Source: Acanthosoma haemorrhoidale (Eukaryota; Arthropoda; Insecta; Hemiptera; Acanthosomatidae). From it: 64,000 nt of DNA. The translations under genes and the position numbers were made by a program. The notes beneath the pieces are model-generated. The model made no database searches. It saw only the letters and a list, made by a program, of their open reading frames with translations, and was not told the origin of the DNA. The DNA lies in assembly GCA_930367205.1 (NCBI GenBank), contig OV884009.1, positions 80,249,189 to 80,313,188 on the forward strand, written 5' to 3'. Below are positions 12,218-22,854 of this stretch, one piece after another; the first letter of the stretch is position 1, and each line of letters begins with the position of its first letter.

Positions 12218-12716
12218 AGACGAACATGAAGCGTATCATATCCTATTAATCAAAAGTCCTGAGAACAATAGTGGATACCACTTATTACATCAGCAACAAA
12301 ACCCTTCATAATGATCTTAATATACCTTACATTCTTGATCTCATCCCTTCCAAGTTCATGAAATCCCATAGTAACCTATCCAACCACTCTATTCTCCTAG
12401 CACAGTCACACTGCACCACTCTTCCCTATAATCCTCCTAGGAGACTAAAACAGCAGTGACCTCGTGACCTGCTATAAATGCGTGACAGTGGGAGTCCTGG
12501 CAATGGCCAGTTTCTCCAATCATGTCCTGAGCATATGTGGCTCTTGTGGTCTTCGTCAGCCTCCACTGGCTCGTATCCGGTGACGCGGCTGATGGAGGAG
12601 CGTGGGGAACTTCCCAAGATTCCGCTTCCTCTTTTGCATGTGAGGGAGTTAACAACCATGTGGATTTGGGAGGTCTCTGGGCTGTTTGTAAATACTGTAT
12701 AAACGAGTGAGTGAAT
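12218..12716 (+). pseudogene. LINE 3'-end fragment (Jockey clade), truncated at both ends
   Basis: Starts at GAACATGAAGCGTATC, matching GAACATCAAGCGTATC at 62,055, and follows the end of ORF2 and the 3' UTR of the 58.3-62.6 kb LINE. It has CCTCCTAGGAGACTAAAACA where the ORF ends and GGCAATGGCCAGTTTCTCC in the UTR. It stops at GAGTGAATGAAAA, without the last 70 bp or so (the TTATTGCC hairpin) that other copies have. The loss of the 3' tip is unusual for a LINE and suggests a later deletion or rearrangement at this junction. It lies inside the left arm of the inverted repeat. Confidence 0.85.
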
Positions 12717-12960
12717 GAAAAATGTCCATTTAGTACAAATTTACTATCACTAAAGATGATGAATATATATTTAAGAATTATTTTATTTTTAGTCATAACA
12801 TCCTGCAATAGTCAGTTCATTGAGATACCACTTATGTTAACAGTTAACAAATCCCTTATGAGGCACCTATTTGGTATCCTATAAATATTGCTTCGATATT
12901 TTGAAAAAACGACCTTTACATATAATTTATGAGTATAATGGTATAATCCTGGTATCTAAA
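12717..12960 (+). repeat. Diverged partial copy of the inverted-repeat arm
   Basis: The end, about 12,825-12,920 (CACTTATGTTAACAGTTAAC, TCCTATAAATATTGCTTCG), resembles 11,617-11,705 (CACTTATGCTAACAGATAAC, TCCTATAAGTATTGCTTTGG). The preceding part (ATTTACTATCACTAAAG, ATATATTTAAGAATTATTTT, GTCATAACATCCTGCA) returns inverted at 15,266-15,395. It therefore belongs to the same repeat family as the large arms but is a more diverged subcopy. Confidence 0.7.
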
Positions 12961-13014
12961 GATAAAACAAACTTCAGTGATATTATTTTTATTAAAAATA
13001 GCTTCCATACAAAA

Positions 13015-13230
13015 ATAGCTTCAATACATTTCTCCCAACGCCCAACAAGGTTTTTCAATTAATCCCTTGTTCAAAGAAACTGTTTGGCTTTGAATTAATA
13101 AGTTCGAGAAACGAAAATTTTACCTCGTTTTTATTTCGGACTACTTTGTTCTTTAAAAATGAGCCAAACTCTCTGAAAAAATGATGGCTGACAAGTCAGG
13201 TGAAGAAGGATACGTCCTCTTCTGTTGGCA
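13015..13230 (-). pseudogene. Relic of a mariner-type transposase, C-terminal part
   Basis: Read on the minus strand, one frame gives NEVKFSFLELINSKPNSFF followed by EQGIN and a stop. A neighbouring frame then gives LIEKPCWALGEMY. Upstream a third frame shows SPDL and a phrase like FSESLAHF. This order matches the end of mariner transposases: the SPDL-SPxDY motif with the last catalytic aspartate, then an acidic helix, then FF..GI..L..RW..C. At least two frameshifts and several stops are present. It is an ancient unusable remnant, and the subfamily cannot be assigned. This is inference from motif order without an alignment. Confidence 0.5.
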
Positions 13231-14079
13231 AGAGCAGGAAGGTTTTCTTTCATTTTTTTAATAAAAATTTGTCTATTTTTGAACAGTAAGAGGTACCTGT
13301 AATAGTCTCACCAATAAAAACAAAAACAAAATCAAAACTGACATTTCATCCATTCCAACTCAATAGAAATCTTTAATTTGATTCACTAATAGATATGATT
13401 GGAAAAAACTTATTTTTAAACTACCTTGTAATTTGTTAATTAATAAGGCTTCATGTACGCCACCATTGGCCAGAAAGTGACGTAATGTAAACGAACTATC
13501 ATATCATAGGAGGATGTTGATTTTTCTAGGCTGTCGAGTTATATGTAACCCTTAATTTTATTTATTTTCTGAAGAACTCAATTTTTACACATCATTGACC
13601 CCAAATATTTCGATTTTTCAACATGCTTATTATCTGTGTATCTTATAAATGTACTTTTTTGCTTCTTATGAAATTTTCTCTAAACAATAATAATAACATT
13701 TAATAAATAAATTATTTCTTCATTTTTTTGCAGGTAAGTTGGAGGCTGATTTCAAACAAGTACGGATCTTCAGTTACTGCTCAAAAGCTATTTATGATTT
13801 TGTTTTAACTATAAGAAATTGAAATATATCGCCCAAAAAACTTTTTTTTTACCCAACAGTAAATATCACCTATTTAAATTGTTTGAGCTCATTTTGTTAC
13901 ATTATTTCTGGTCACTGTCGAAGCTATTTATATTCCTTTTATTTTTTTATATGGTTTAAAAAATAAAATTAACTTTTGGTTCAAAATGCACACCATTGTT
14001 TTCTAAATCATTTCAAAATGTTGGATACACCCCGACCTGTACCTTGACAGTTTTCCTTTCTTTCTATGTCGTTTGTAAA
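13231..14079. other. AT-rich stretch, nothing assigned
   Basis: No coding or repeat structure is recognised. The segment lies between a mariner relic and a GC-richer repeat block. Confidence 0.35.
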
Positions 14080-14820
14080 AGTTAAAAAAAATACATTTTA
14101 ATCAATAATTTGTTTTTATAAAAAACTACCCCCAAAAAATCCTACATACGTTACGTACAGGGAGGGGGAGGGAAGGCAGGCAAAAAAAGGAACTGGTTAG
14201 CATTTTTTGACCGAGTTGCTTTGGGGTGTGTTGTTTTCCTGTCAAGGTACAGATGTGGTTTTGATTATTAGCTTTATTTACTTCATAGCGCACTCCCCCT
14301 CCCAGCATTCTATAGTGTAATTATTAATTATTAATTCTTGGGGGGTGGGCGACGCGTCGTGTCGTCGTCGTAAGGTCGGTGGTGTCACCCTGTCCGACAC
14401 TAATACTAATTAGGTGAGGGGGGGCGCGCTTTAGCCCGCCCCCATTATTATTATTCTCTTACTTTTTTACCCTCTGTCCCTTGGCGTTGCGGTCGTCACA
14501 ACGTAGTTGCTGTAGTGGGCAAGCCCTTCCTCAGCCGTAAACACGCCCCAGTTCCCGACCTCCAAGTAGCTGGATTACAAGAGGGTGCCAAACCTCCCAG
14601 TCTAGGTCCTGGCGCACTTTCCGGGTTTATAGCCTTTCAAGTCGTCACCTGACCACTTATTTTTTTTTTATTCACAACTCACTAACCGGCAGCATACGAT
14701 CGTTAAATCCTCTCTTGCTCTACAAGCCTCTGGAATTCTCCATCTCCTAATATTATATATATGTTCGGCTCCCACCTTGCTTGGTTTTTACCATTGGATA
14801 GCTTTTATTCTATTCCTTTT
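14080..14820 (+). repeat. Dispersed repeat block, copy 1 (direct partner at 21.7 kb)
   Basis: Shares ordered phrases with 21,700-22,395: TTTTAATCAATAATTTGTTT, AGGCAGGCAAAAA, CTGGTTAGCATTTTTT, GTTGCGGTCGTCA, CTGACCACTT and CCATTGGATAGCTT. The phrase CAAGAGGGTGCCAAACCTC lies inside this copy (about 14,578) but at the start of the other, so the copies are rearranged. The block includes a GC-rich centre (about 14,340-14,650) that contrasts with its surroundings. No coding domain was recognised. It could be a non-autonomous transposon or part of an old segmental duplication. Confidence 0.65.
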
Positions 14821-15229
14821 TTTTTTGTAATAATAATTTAATGGTTATCATTTAATGCCTTATTGTATTGTTCATTCTTCTTCATACTGCTGGTTTTTGT
14901 TTTTGTTTTAGTATATGTGGATTTATCAATTACTTTATTTAATAAATGCATTTAAATAATCTTTCGTTATATTTTATAACCATACTTTCATTCAATAATT
15001 TAATTTAATTATAATTTTTTCTTACAGAGGTTTACACTTTACTTTGCATTAGTTATAATGTCTATTAGTTGTTAAAACTAAAAGTTGTAGGTAGCAAGCT
15101 CATTCAAATGAGATGGCCCAATCGCCAAATGCATACACATATTTTGTACAGACTAAAATCACGTTTCAAGATAGAATCTTACATATATTTATCGAAGAAT
15201 TATAAATTATATGTAATGATGGTTTTCCA
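14821..15229. other. AT-rich stretch, nothing assigned
   Basis: No gene is seen. A 66-codon open frame at 15,069-15,269 lies partly in repeat DNA and has no recognisable motif. Confidence 0.35.
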
Positions 15230-15655
15230 AACATCCAAGCGATATTTATATGAGTGGTATAGCACATAAGTGGTATCTCAATGAACTAACTGACTATATC
15301 AGGATGTTATGACTAAAACTAAAATAATTCTTAAATATATATATTCATCATCTATTAGTGATAGCAAATTTCTACTAAATGGACAAATTTTTTACAGGAT
15401 TTAATAGTTTACATGATAACGTGACTTTTACGTACGAATCATACTCCAATAATAAAAAAAGATTTGAATATTAGTAATAATGAGTGTATTCTCTGTAAAA
15501 TGTGGACTATTAAAAGCAATAATAGCCAAGTAATTTTTAATTACATATCAAGCATCCTATATATCACAAAAACAACATAAATAATTACAGTAAGAGGGCT
15601 ATCAAATTGACAGATTTGAAACATGAATATGATTCTTGTTTTAGATATTTAGTAT
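15230..15655 (-). repeat. Third copy of the arm repeat, minus orientation
   Basis: The first half (15,266-15,395) is the inverted partner of 12,720-12,840. The second half (15,410-15,622) matches the right arm at 20,215-20,440 in the same orientation: ATCATACTCCAATAAT, TAAATATTTATAGTAAG-like and AAATTGACAGATTTGAAACA. It then jumps directly to CATGAATATGATTCT, the motif that opens the inverted 369-bp unit at 20,628, so about 190 bp found in the right arm are missing. No full 369-bp unit follows. Confidence 0.7.
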
Positions 15656-15729
15656 TAATTTTGAGAAGAATTTGGAGATTCTCAAGGTTTTTTTTCCTAA
15701 CATAATATAAATACCAACATATAAGTGTC

Positions 15730-15905
15730 TCTGGTTGAGTGTTACTATTTCGAAGAAAAAGTTAACACAATTAAATATCTCCAATGCTTAAAATTCTACA
15801 TTGAAGAAAATTCTCAAAATTTAAATAAAATAATTTACCAACATGATTATGATTCTATAAATATACAACTAAAGAACTTAAAACAGCTTTAGCACATCAT
15901 GTTAA
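15730..15905. repeat. Short repeat, inverted partner of 21,240-21,350
   Basis: GTGTCTCTGGTTGAGTGTTACT, which is longer than an isolated match would explain, is followed by TTTACCAACATGATTATGA and AAACAGCTTTAGCACAT. The reverse complements occur in mirrored order at 21,245-21,345 (GTGCTAAAGCTGT, CATAATTATGTTGGTAAAT, AGTAATACTCAACCAGAGA). The left copy has about 50 bp more in the middle. Confidence 0.65.
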
Positions 15906-16689
15906 AATTAAAAAGTACAGCACAAACAAATCAAAAAGAAAACTTAATTAACTGCTTAGTATCAAACAAAATTTAGATAATATATCGTTAGATAATGTAT
16001 CAACATAAATTAAAACAGGCAATATCTTTCATAGTTTTATTGTTTTTGAAATCTTCTTATTTATTGAATTAAATTTCGATGCATTCTAATTCTTCTATTA
16101 CATTATTATTGCTTTTAACAACATAATTTTTATATATCTAGTTCTAAATTGTATTTTTTTATGCATAAATATGTATATTGTTATGATATTTTTTAAATGG
16201 TGCTTAGGTAAAAAATATCGGAAAAATACGAAATTATAAGTCAAGAAGGCATCGGACAGGAAATGAACCTCCTGACTGGTCGTTCGTGGGGAGTCGTTGG
16301 GCAGACACAGAGTGAGACGGTGGCGTACCCAAGCTTGCACCATATAGTTCTTTTTTCATTTATCAACATCAGGACAACTTTAATAATATCAACCAACATG
16401 AAAATAAGTCAGATCGATCAAAGAGTGATATGAACAACGAGGATATCAACGCGAAGAAGCGCTGGCCAGCAATAGAAGAAATTATAAGTACGTCATTATA
16501 TTTATATGTAAATTTTTAGTTGTAAATGCTTGTAATAATTAAATCAATATTCCTTTTGCCAACAGTTTCCTATATAATTAACAGAACCCTGGATTAAAGT
16601 AAAAGTTTGAATATAAAGTTTTTTTTTATAAATAATTAAAATAATGATAATTAATAGAGTAATAAGAAAATATTACAATATTATATATA
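15906..16689. other. AT-rich stretch, nothing assigned
   Basis: No gene is recognised. An 81-codon minus-strand open frame (16,098-16,343) is low-complexity and AT-driven at one end and has no motif I can name. Confidence 0.35.
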
Positions 16690-17000
16690 TCTTGTTCTAA
16701 ATTCTAGTCCTGACGATGCCTGAAAAGGCAAAACGTTAACTGTAGAAGATGTTTGGTCAAAAAAAAGATTATTAATTGGAGAGACTTGAATCTTACTACC
16801 TAAAATACAAATAAACCTACCTAAAGTGTCTCTGTTTAAGTATTTATACTCTGAAAAATAATAGCAGTAATAACTCTTGCAGTAACTTTCATATGACTGA
16901 AAATGCTTTTACTAGCTAACACTAAAATTCCACTATGAATGATGTGGATGTCAATTGCTGCACATTTTATTTTTCGGATTTGTGTTTGTAGGTCAAAAGA
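16690..17000 (+). repeat. Repeat block, direct partner at 21,356-21,560
   Basis: Both copies contain TAACTGTAGAAGA, then GTCTCTGTTTAAGTATT versus GTCTATGTTTGAGTATT, then ACTCTGAAAAATAATAGCAG, ACTAACTAACGC-like and AATGATGTGGATGT. They lie in the same orientation about 4.7 kb apart. The left copy has about 70 bp more between the first two phrases. They are not coding. Confidence 0.7.
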
Positions 17001-17029
17001 ATATTTTAGTTATGTTTGAGTGGATGTAT

Positions 17030-17765
17030 CAGCCAAAGCTGATATCCTAAAAATTACACTTACTAAAATCTAAGTTCACATCTATTAAATCTCAGCTCAA
17101 TATTTATTGTTCCAGAATAAAAAAATCTTCAATGGGGTTAAAAATAAATTACTGGACATATATTTGTATACCCGATTCATATTAATATTAGTTTAAATAT
17201 TTGTTTATTTTGACAAATATTTTTTTATTAATTTTTTACAGGAAAAAACACAGAAGGATTGAATTTTCTACATTTTTGAACATTATGGATAAATTAGATA
17301 TAGATTTATAACTTATTATTTATAATTAGACCAAAACTTACAAAATTGATTTCTTTAAAATTTATCGGATGTAGAAATTCCTATAAATATTCTGAATCTT
17401 TTAAATACAGGGGACTATGTTAATATATTTCCAAAAATATATACTTTGTATTTCTTTAGCAGGTATTGATAACAAGAAAGAAAAGCAAAATTTAAAAATA
17501 TTATAACAATTTTCATTTAATAAACAAACTTTATGAAAATTTACATTTTTGTTTCATAATCCTATGCTGATATCCAAAAACAAATAAATACACTCAAATC
17601 TTCAATGCCTAACTATGAAATCTCAGCTCAATATTTATTGTTCTGGACTAAAAAAAGAGAAAAAAAAAAATGGTTTGAAAATAAATGAGTAAGCATATGA
17701 AAATCAAAACCAAAAGTTAGTTTTAATATAATTTATTTTGACAAATAATTTTTATTGAAAAAAAA
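17030..17765 (+). repeat. Two direct copies of a 200-bp AT-rich repeat
   Basis: About 17,035-17,255 and 17,565-17,765 share GCTGATATCC, AAATCTCAGCTCAATATTT, ATTGTTC, a GGTT-AAAATAAAT phrase and TTTATTTTGACAAATA in the same order and orientation. The spacing is about 530 bp. No open reading frame is associated. Confidence 0.6.
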
Positions 17766-18239
17766 ATTTATCAATCAAGAGCATAGTGGTATGAGTGACT
17801 GAAAAAACTAGACATCGGAAAAAAAATAAATCTTGAATTTTAATTATTGAAATAAACATACTTCTTACTGTCAAAATCGATATTCTATCTGTGACTGTAA
17901 AAGTTATAGTTTAATTATACTTGAACCCATAATTCCTGGGTGATACACAGGTACATTGTCATTATGGTACTTGATATCTACATACTTTAAGCTGCTAAAA
18001 CTGCCCTTTACCTACATGTACATTACATGCTATTCTATTCTCACTCAAAAATATTATAAGATTTATAACATTTTGTCACGTAATATCTACACTCTTAAAC
18101 TAATCATATAATATCACTAATTCAAAACCAGTAACACTAATACATGAAATTAAAATTCCAACAAAAAAAAAGAATTTTCATGAATCATAATTTTCTGAAA
18201 TATTACTATAATTTTTGAATGTTTTTTTTCTGTTTTTTT
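17766..18239. other. AT-rich stretch, nothing assigned
   Basis: No gene, repeat partner or structured motif is recognised. Confidence 0.35.
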
Positions 18240-18545
18240 CTGCCTTCCTCAGACAATAATCAAATAAAAGCAACAAAGCATCATCAACGGTGTCGTGAAA
18301 TATACTTATTAATCCTATTTGTTTTGATGAATGGTTAGAATTTAATAAGTTGACTTGGATTAGTAATTAATAGTCTGAACAAAAAATGTATAATAGGTTT
18401 GGCACATAAATGAGAAAATTAAACTTTTACTGATGGTTAGGGGGAATTGGCTTGCTAAAACTTAATAATGGAAACTGTTCACATTGTAAGGCAACCTGCA
18501 CATCTTAGAGTTTCTAAGTTCTTCATAACAGTTTATAGTTGAAAT
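18240..18545 (+). repeat. Dispersed repeat, copy 1 (partner at 33.6 kb)
   Basis: Shares a run of ordered phrases with 33,615-33,925: GTCGTGAAATATACT versus GTCGTGAAATGTACT, GGTTAGAATTTAATAAGT, GACTTGG, GGCACATAAATGAGAAAAT versus GGCTCATAAATAAGAAAAT, GACTTGCTAAAA-like, AATGGAAACTG, TCACATTG and GCCTGCACATCTAATGAG-like. The orientation is the same and divergence is roughly a quarter of positions by eye. It is non-coding, and the element type is unknown. Confidence 0.65.
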
Positions 18546-19439
18546 AGACACCATAAGAAAACTATTTAATTATACTTGGAGATTATCTATGACTGTGGGG
18601 AATAAATGGATAAGTCCAATTAACCTCAAAACGATATAAGTTTACATACATCTTGGTCTTTTGTGGTACAGAGTTAATTTTTATTAAACACGTAATGTGC
18701 AGGAATGTTATTTTAAAACACTGTCCCCTAAAAATATTTTTTTAGTTTGTTGAATAAATCAAATAGCTATCATGATTCAAGTAGAACTTGCTAGCTAAGC
18801 GTTATACTTTTTATAGTCTACATTTTAAAACAATAATTTTGGTGGTTATACATGAATAGGTATTGAATAAAAAATTTCCTTATTTTATCAGTTGTTGAAT
18901 GAATGAAAAAATGTTTAAAAAAAATTTGGAAAAATGAATTCTAGACATTTTTGTTTGGTACAATGAACAATCTTTTTTTTAATATATTAAATTTGAACTG
19001 ACAATATTAAATTGTTTTTTCAAAATTACTACAGACCTACAATTTAAAAGTCATGCATATGTACAAGAGGGGGGTTTGTTTTGCTGGACCTATGGTATGT
19101 GAAACAGTGTTCTTAAGAACAAATGAAAAATTACATAATTTAAGCAACATATAATGGAAATCTTTAAATAAATCTTTTTTATACCTAGAAAATGCAGATA
19201 TGATGGAAAAACGTTGGTCCGCACAATATGATAAAACATAAGATATTTTTGGAGACTAATTGTCCATCGTGCTCTTACATCTGCCTACCTGAATTGATAT
19301 ATTTATTTAATCGCTGTTGATGCAAATTTTAAATTATGAATGTGCTAATTTATTGATTTTAACATTATTCTACTTATTAAAAATTAAATCAATTGGAGCA
19401 ATAAAGGTAGCTCTGAGCATTCCACATCATGTCAAAGTA
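18546..19439. other. AT-rich loop sequence, nothing assigned
   Basis: This lies in the loop between the two arms of the large inverted repeat. No gene or recognised element. Confidence 0.35.
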
Positions 19440-20995
19440 AAACTTATTAAAATTTCTTGATTTATCAAATTACCAAAGCACTGTTACAGCATTAGTGCTG
19501 CTAGAAAACTTTCAAGGTAATATTCCATATTTTTATGAAAGTATAATTATAAAAATATAGCAATGATAGAAAATTTATATTTGAAATGGTACTTACGTTT
19601 GCCATGAGGATGGGGAGCGGGTGCAGTTTGACAAATATTTTATCGTTTCAAATAAGTTTTTTTATTGTCATACAAGGAATCGTAACTCTTCATCAAAAGT
19701 AAAAACATAATTCTCATAAAGAATTTTAACCCTAGGATTTGTCACCTCTACATCTTTTGTTTGCAATTATTTGAACAGTTTTTTTTTTTATTTAGTTGTA
19801 TATTTCTTTCTTTTTTTTTCATATATTTACAGTTTGTCTTAAACTTTCTTTTGTGGATCTTCAGAAGGAACATAAGACATGAATATGGTTTATTTTAGCT
19901 ATTTTGATTTGTTCTATTAATATATATACATATATATTGGAGAGAGCCATCCCATATTAAAATTATTAAACAATACAACTTGTAACTGAGCCATTCATGT
20001 TTATTCAAGTAAGATAGTAGAGATTCATACACTGTTACCCTGGTATACCTCCATGGCTACCTATATCACAACAAATGTTTTTTCTGAAATACCAAAGCAA
20101 TACTTATAGGACACTAAAAGGGTTGGTCATGGGGATGTGTTATCTGTTAGCATAAGTGGTTAGGACCAATAGTTTTCATATATAGTTAGTTAATAAATAA
20201 TACTTAATATTTTTCATGATAACTTGACTTTCACGTGCAAATCATACTCCAATAATGAAATAAGATTTTTTTATTTGAAAATGAATAATGAGGATTGTAT
20301 TTTGTGTAAAATGTAAACTAATCAAAGCAATAATGCCCAAACAATTTTAAATTACATATCGAACCACCCTATACATCAGAAAAACAGCATAAATATTTAT
20401 AGTAAGTAGAGAGCTATAAAATTGACAGATTTGAAACATTTAGATAAACTTACAGTCGAGGGCTAACTGAGCCCATAACTGACAAATAATTTACTTGTTG
20501 CCACAAAACCACCAACAAAAGAAAAAAAAAAATGTGCATATATACTTGAAAGATAAAATATTTACGAATCAGATATTAAGTACAAAATTAGATGTTTTCT
20601 CAAAACATAATTAAAAAAATATTCCAACATGAATATGATTCTAAAAAAGCAGAAAATAAACAGCATAAAACTACATTAACACAACAAGTCAAAATTAACT
20701 GATTTTGGAAACTTGAAATCGAATTTTTACAAAGTTCGAGGAGAAATTTAATTTTGGTTGAATGGTGGTATTTAAGGTTTTGGATGTATGTGAATTTTTT
20801 TTATGGTTATTTTGTTTAGATTAAAAATATTTGAAACATTTCTTGCTGATTTCTGTCGTTTACTATCATGATTTTGATTAGTATTAGTAGTCATCTAATT
20901 TTAATTAAATAAGGGTTAATATTTCTTTCTATGTTATATGACTTCCCCCAATAAAGTAATGTTTGTTTTGCTTGAATAATATGGAAATTATGTTT
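19440..20995 (-). repeat. Right arm of the large inverted repeat, with one 369-bp unit
   Basis: In reverse complement this follows the left arm and array in order. The outer part, 20,628-20,995, is one complete 369-family unit (367 bp here) with about a dozen differences from the array consensus. The inner part, 19,950-20,627, pairs with 11,141-11,815, and 19,440-19,580 pairs with about 12,045-12,210. A block at about 19,585-19,920 (including GAGGATGGGGAGCGGGTGC) is absent from the left arm. No coding sequence is seen. The arms face each other across about 7.2 kb. Confidence 0.88.
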
Positions 20996-21239
20996 TCCAT
21001 TTTGTATTATCCATGTATGTTTCTATATACCTTAGATTTGTAAACTGTTTTCAGTTATATCAGTTTTATATTTTATCTTTTTAAAATTTCATCATAGAAA
21101 CACTAAGGTTGCCACAATTAGTTTGGCAATTAACGACGTTCTTGTGAGTACCAAGTTCTTCTTCTTTTTGATTTGTTTGGTTCTTTTGTATAATGTGCAT
21201 ATTGTCAAAATCAAAGATTAGTTTCTGAATTTTGATACA

Positions 21240-21560
21240 ATGTGCTAAAGCTGTCCTATGTTTATAGACTCATAATTATGTTGGTAAATTATTTTATTGA
21301 GTATACTGCTATTTTTCTTTGAAACAGTAATACTCAACCAGAGATACTTTATGTTACCTGATTAGGCAAAATGATAACTGTAGAAGAAAGATACTACCTA
21401 AATTGTCTATGTTTGAGTATTAATACTCTGAAAAATAATAGCAGTAATAAATTTTGCAGCACTCTCATTAGACTAAAAATGATTTTACTAACTAACGCTA
21501 AAATACCAGTACCAATGATGTGGATGTAAGCTGCTGCATATATTTGTTTTTTCCAAATTA
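21240..21560. repeat. Composite repeat: inverted and direct partners at 15.7 and 16.7 kb
   Basis: The first part (21,240-21,350) is the inverted partner of 15,730-15,905. The second (21,356-21,560) is the direct partner of 16,690-17,000. Their junction has no obvious target duplication. The 102-codon minus-strand frame at 21,394-21,702 spans this repeat and has no recognisable domain. Confidence 0.65.
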
Positions 21561-21699
21561 TTTGGAAGCATTGGCATATAAAAAGTTTTATTGCCTGACC
21601 CAAAGGAAGAGGTTTTAATTTCAAACAGGTATGGATCAAGCTCTCTCCACTTACAGCTCTAAAGGTATGTATAATGTATATTTTTGATTTTTTTTTAGC

Positions 21700-22395
21700 C
21701 AACAGTCAATTTACAAGAGGGTGCCAAACCTCTCAGTCAAGGTCCTACAGTTTAAAAAAATACAATTTAATCAATAATTTGTTTAAAAAAAAAAAAAACC
21801 AACACCAAAAAATACAACGCATCTACGTTTAGGCAGGCAAAAATGAGCTGGTTAGCATTTTTTTTGGCTGTCAGGCATGTGCTTTTTATTTTATTTATTT
21901 GTTGTTTTCTTTCTTGTCAGTTTCTATTTTGAACTGCCCTCGCAGTTCGGGATTTGATTCGACTCCATATAACCGCAATTTACAGAATTTAAATGGTGTT
22001 TGTGAGACTATAATTTATCAAGGGATCCTGCCGTCATTGGTCGGTCAGGTCCACGAGGTCGGTGGTTTTGGTTGTCACGCCCAGAGCCTGAGCCTGGTTT
22101 GGCTGGCCTGGCTAGGCTTGGCAGCCTGGCGTGGGCTTGGCTGCCTCTCTCTGCCGCGTATACACACACAGATGCTGGGGCCCCTGGAGGGCAAAGGTTC
22201 TGCCGTTGCGGTCGTCATCTGACCACTTTTTTTTTATTTTTTATTCTCAACCCTCCAAAGCCGCGCATTCACTTGTGCATACACTTGAATGAACGCATCC
22301 GTGGCAAGAGACAGATGGTGGGCAAAAAACGCCACCCCGCATGAGAAGTGATCTTCCTTACTTTTTTCCATTGGATAGCTTATATTGTAGGAGGT
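21700..22395 (+). repeat. Dispersed repeat block, copy 2 (partner at 14.1 kb)
   Basis: This direct but rearranged partner of 14,080-14,820 shares CAAGAGGGTGCCAAACCTC, AATCAATAATTTGTTT, AGCTGGTTAGCATTTTTT, AGGTCGGTGGT, GTTGCGGTCGTCA, CTGACCACTT and CCATTGGATAGCTTAT. GC content rises in 22,040-22,210. Two overlapping frames (21,899-22,222 and 22,072-22,344) read the GC-rich part as low-complexity Leu/Gly/Ala/Trp-rich sequence and look non-coding. Confidence 0.65.
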
Positions 22396-22454
22396 GGGAC
22401 CAGACCGCTATTTCTTGTACGTTCATTATAATATTATGAATGTTTAGAATAATT

Positions 22455-22795
22455 GTCACAAATTGTGTATAATATCCTTCTGAATAAATATCATTTCCTG
22501 TTGTGACGTTTCAGACTAATTCAGTCCATTTTCAAGCAGTCCATGTCGTGTCGTTCCAAATTAAAATGATAATAAATTAATATCGTCATGTATATTTGCT
22601 GGCTTGGAAATTTTCCAGAAATTCGTTATAGTACAGTTCGTCAGTATTACCATTATTTATTATGTATTATTAGTATTAGTGTATTATCCTTAGTGTGTCG
22701 CAACAATAATGAAAATACTGATAATAATGATGAATACTAAATAAATATATTTAAACAGTTATACAGAAGGATATTATCTACAATTCGTGAAATTA
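22455..22795. repeat. Palindromic MITE, second copy
   Basis: Ends pair: TCACAAATTGTGTATAATATCCTTCTG near 22,457-22,483 (split here as TCACAAATTGTG plus ATAATATCCTTCTG) and its mirrored form near 22,766-22,792. The interior has GTGACGTTTCAGAC, TTCAGTCCATTTTCAAGC and TGTCGTTCCAAATT, as in the element at 3,791. It ends about 60 bp before a LINE fragment. No open frame. Confidence 0.65.
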
Positions 22796-22854
22796 TGGTA
22801 GCCATACACATCCTTCAACATAGCAAATATTATAAACGTTAATTTTCTTTAAAT

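Noticed and set aside
21899..22344. Gly/Leu/Trp-rich protein in the GC-rich repeat
   Set aside because: Two overlapping frames read the same GC-rich repeat as low-complexity sequence, and the partner repeat at 14 kb does not preserve either frame.
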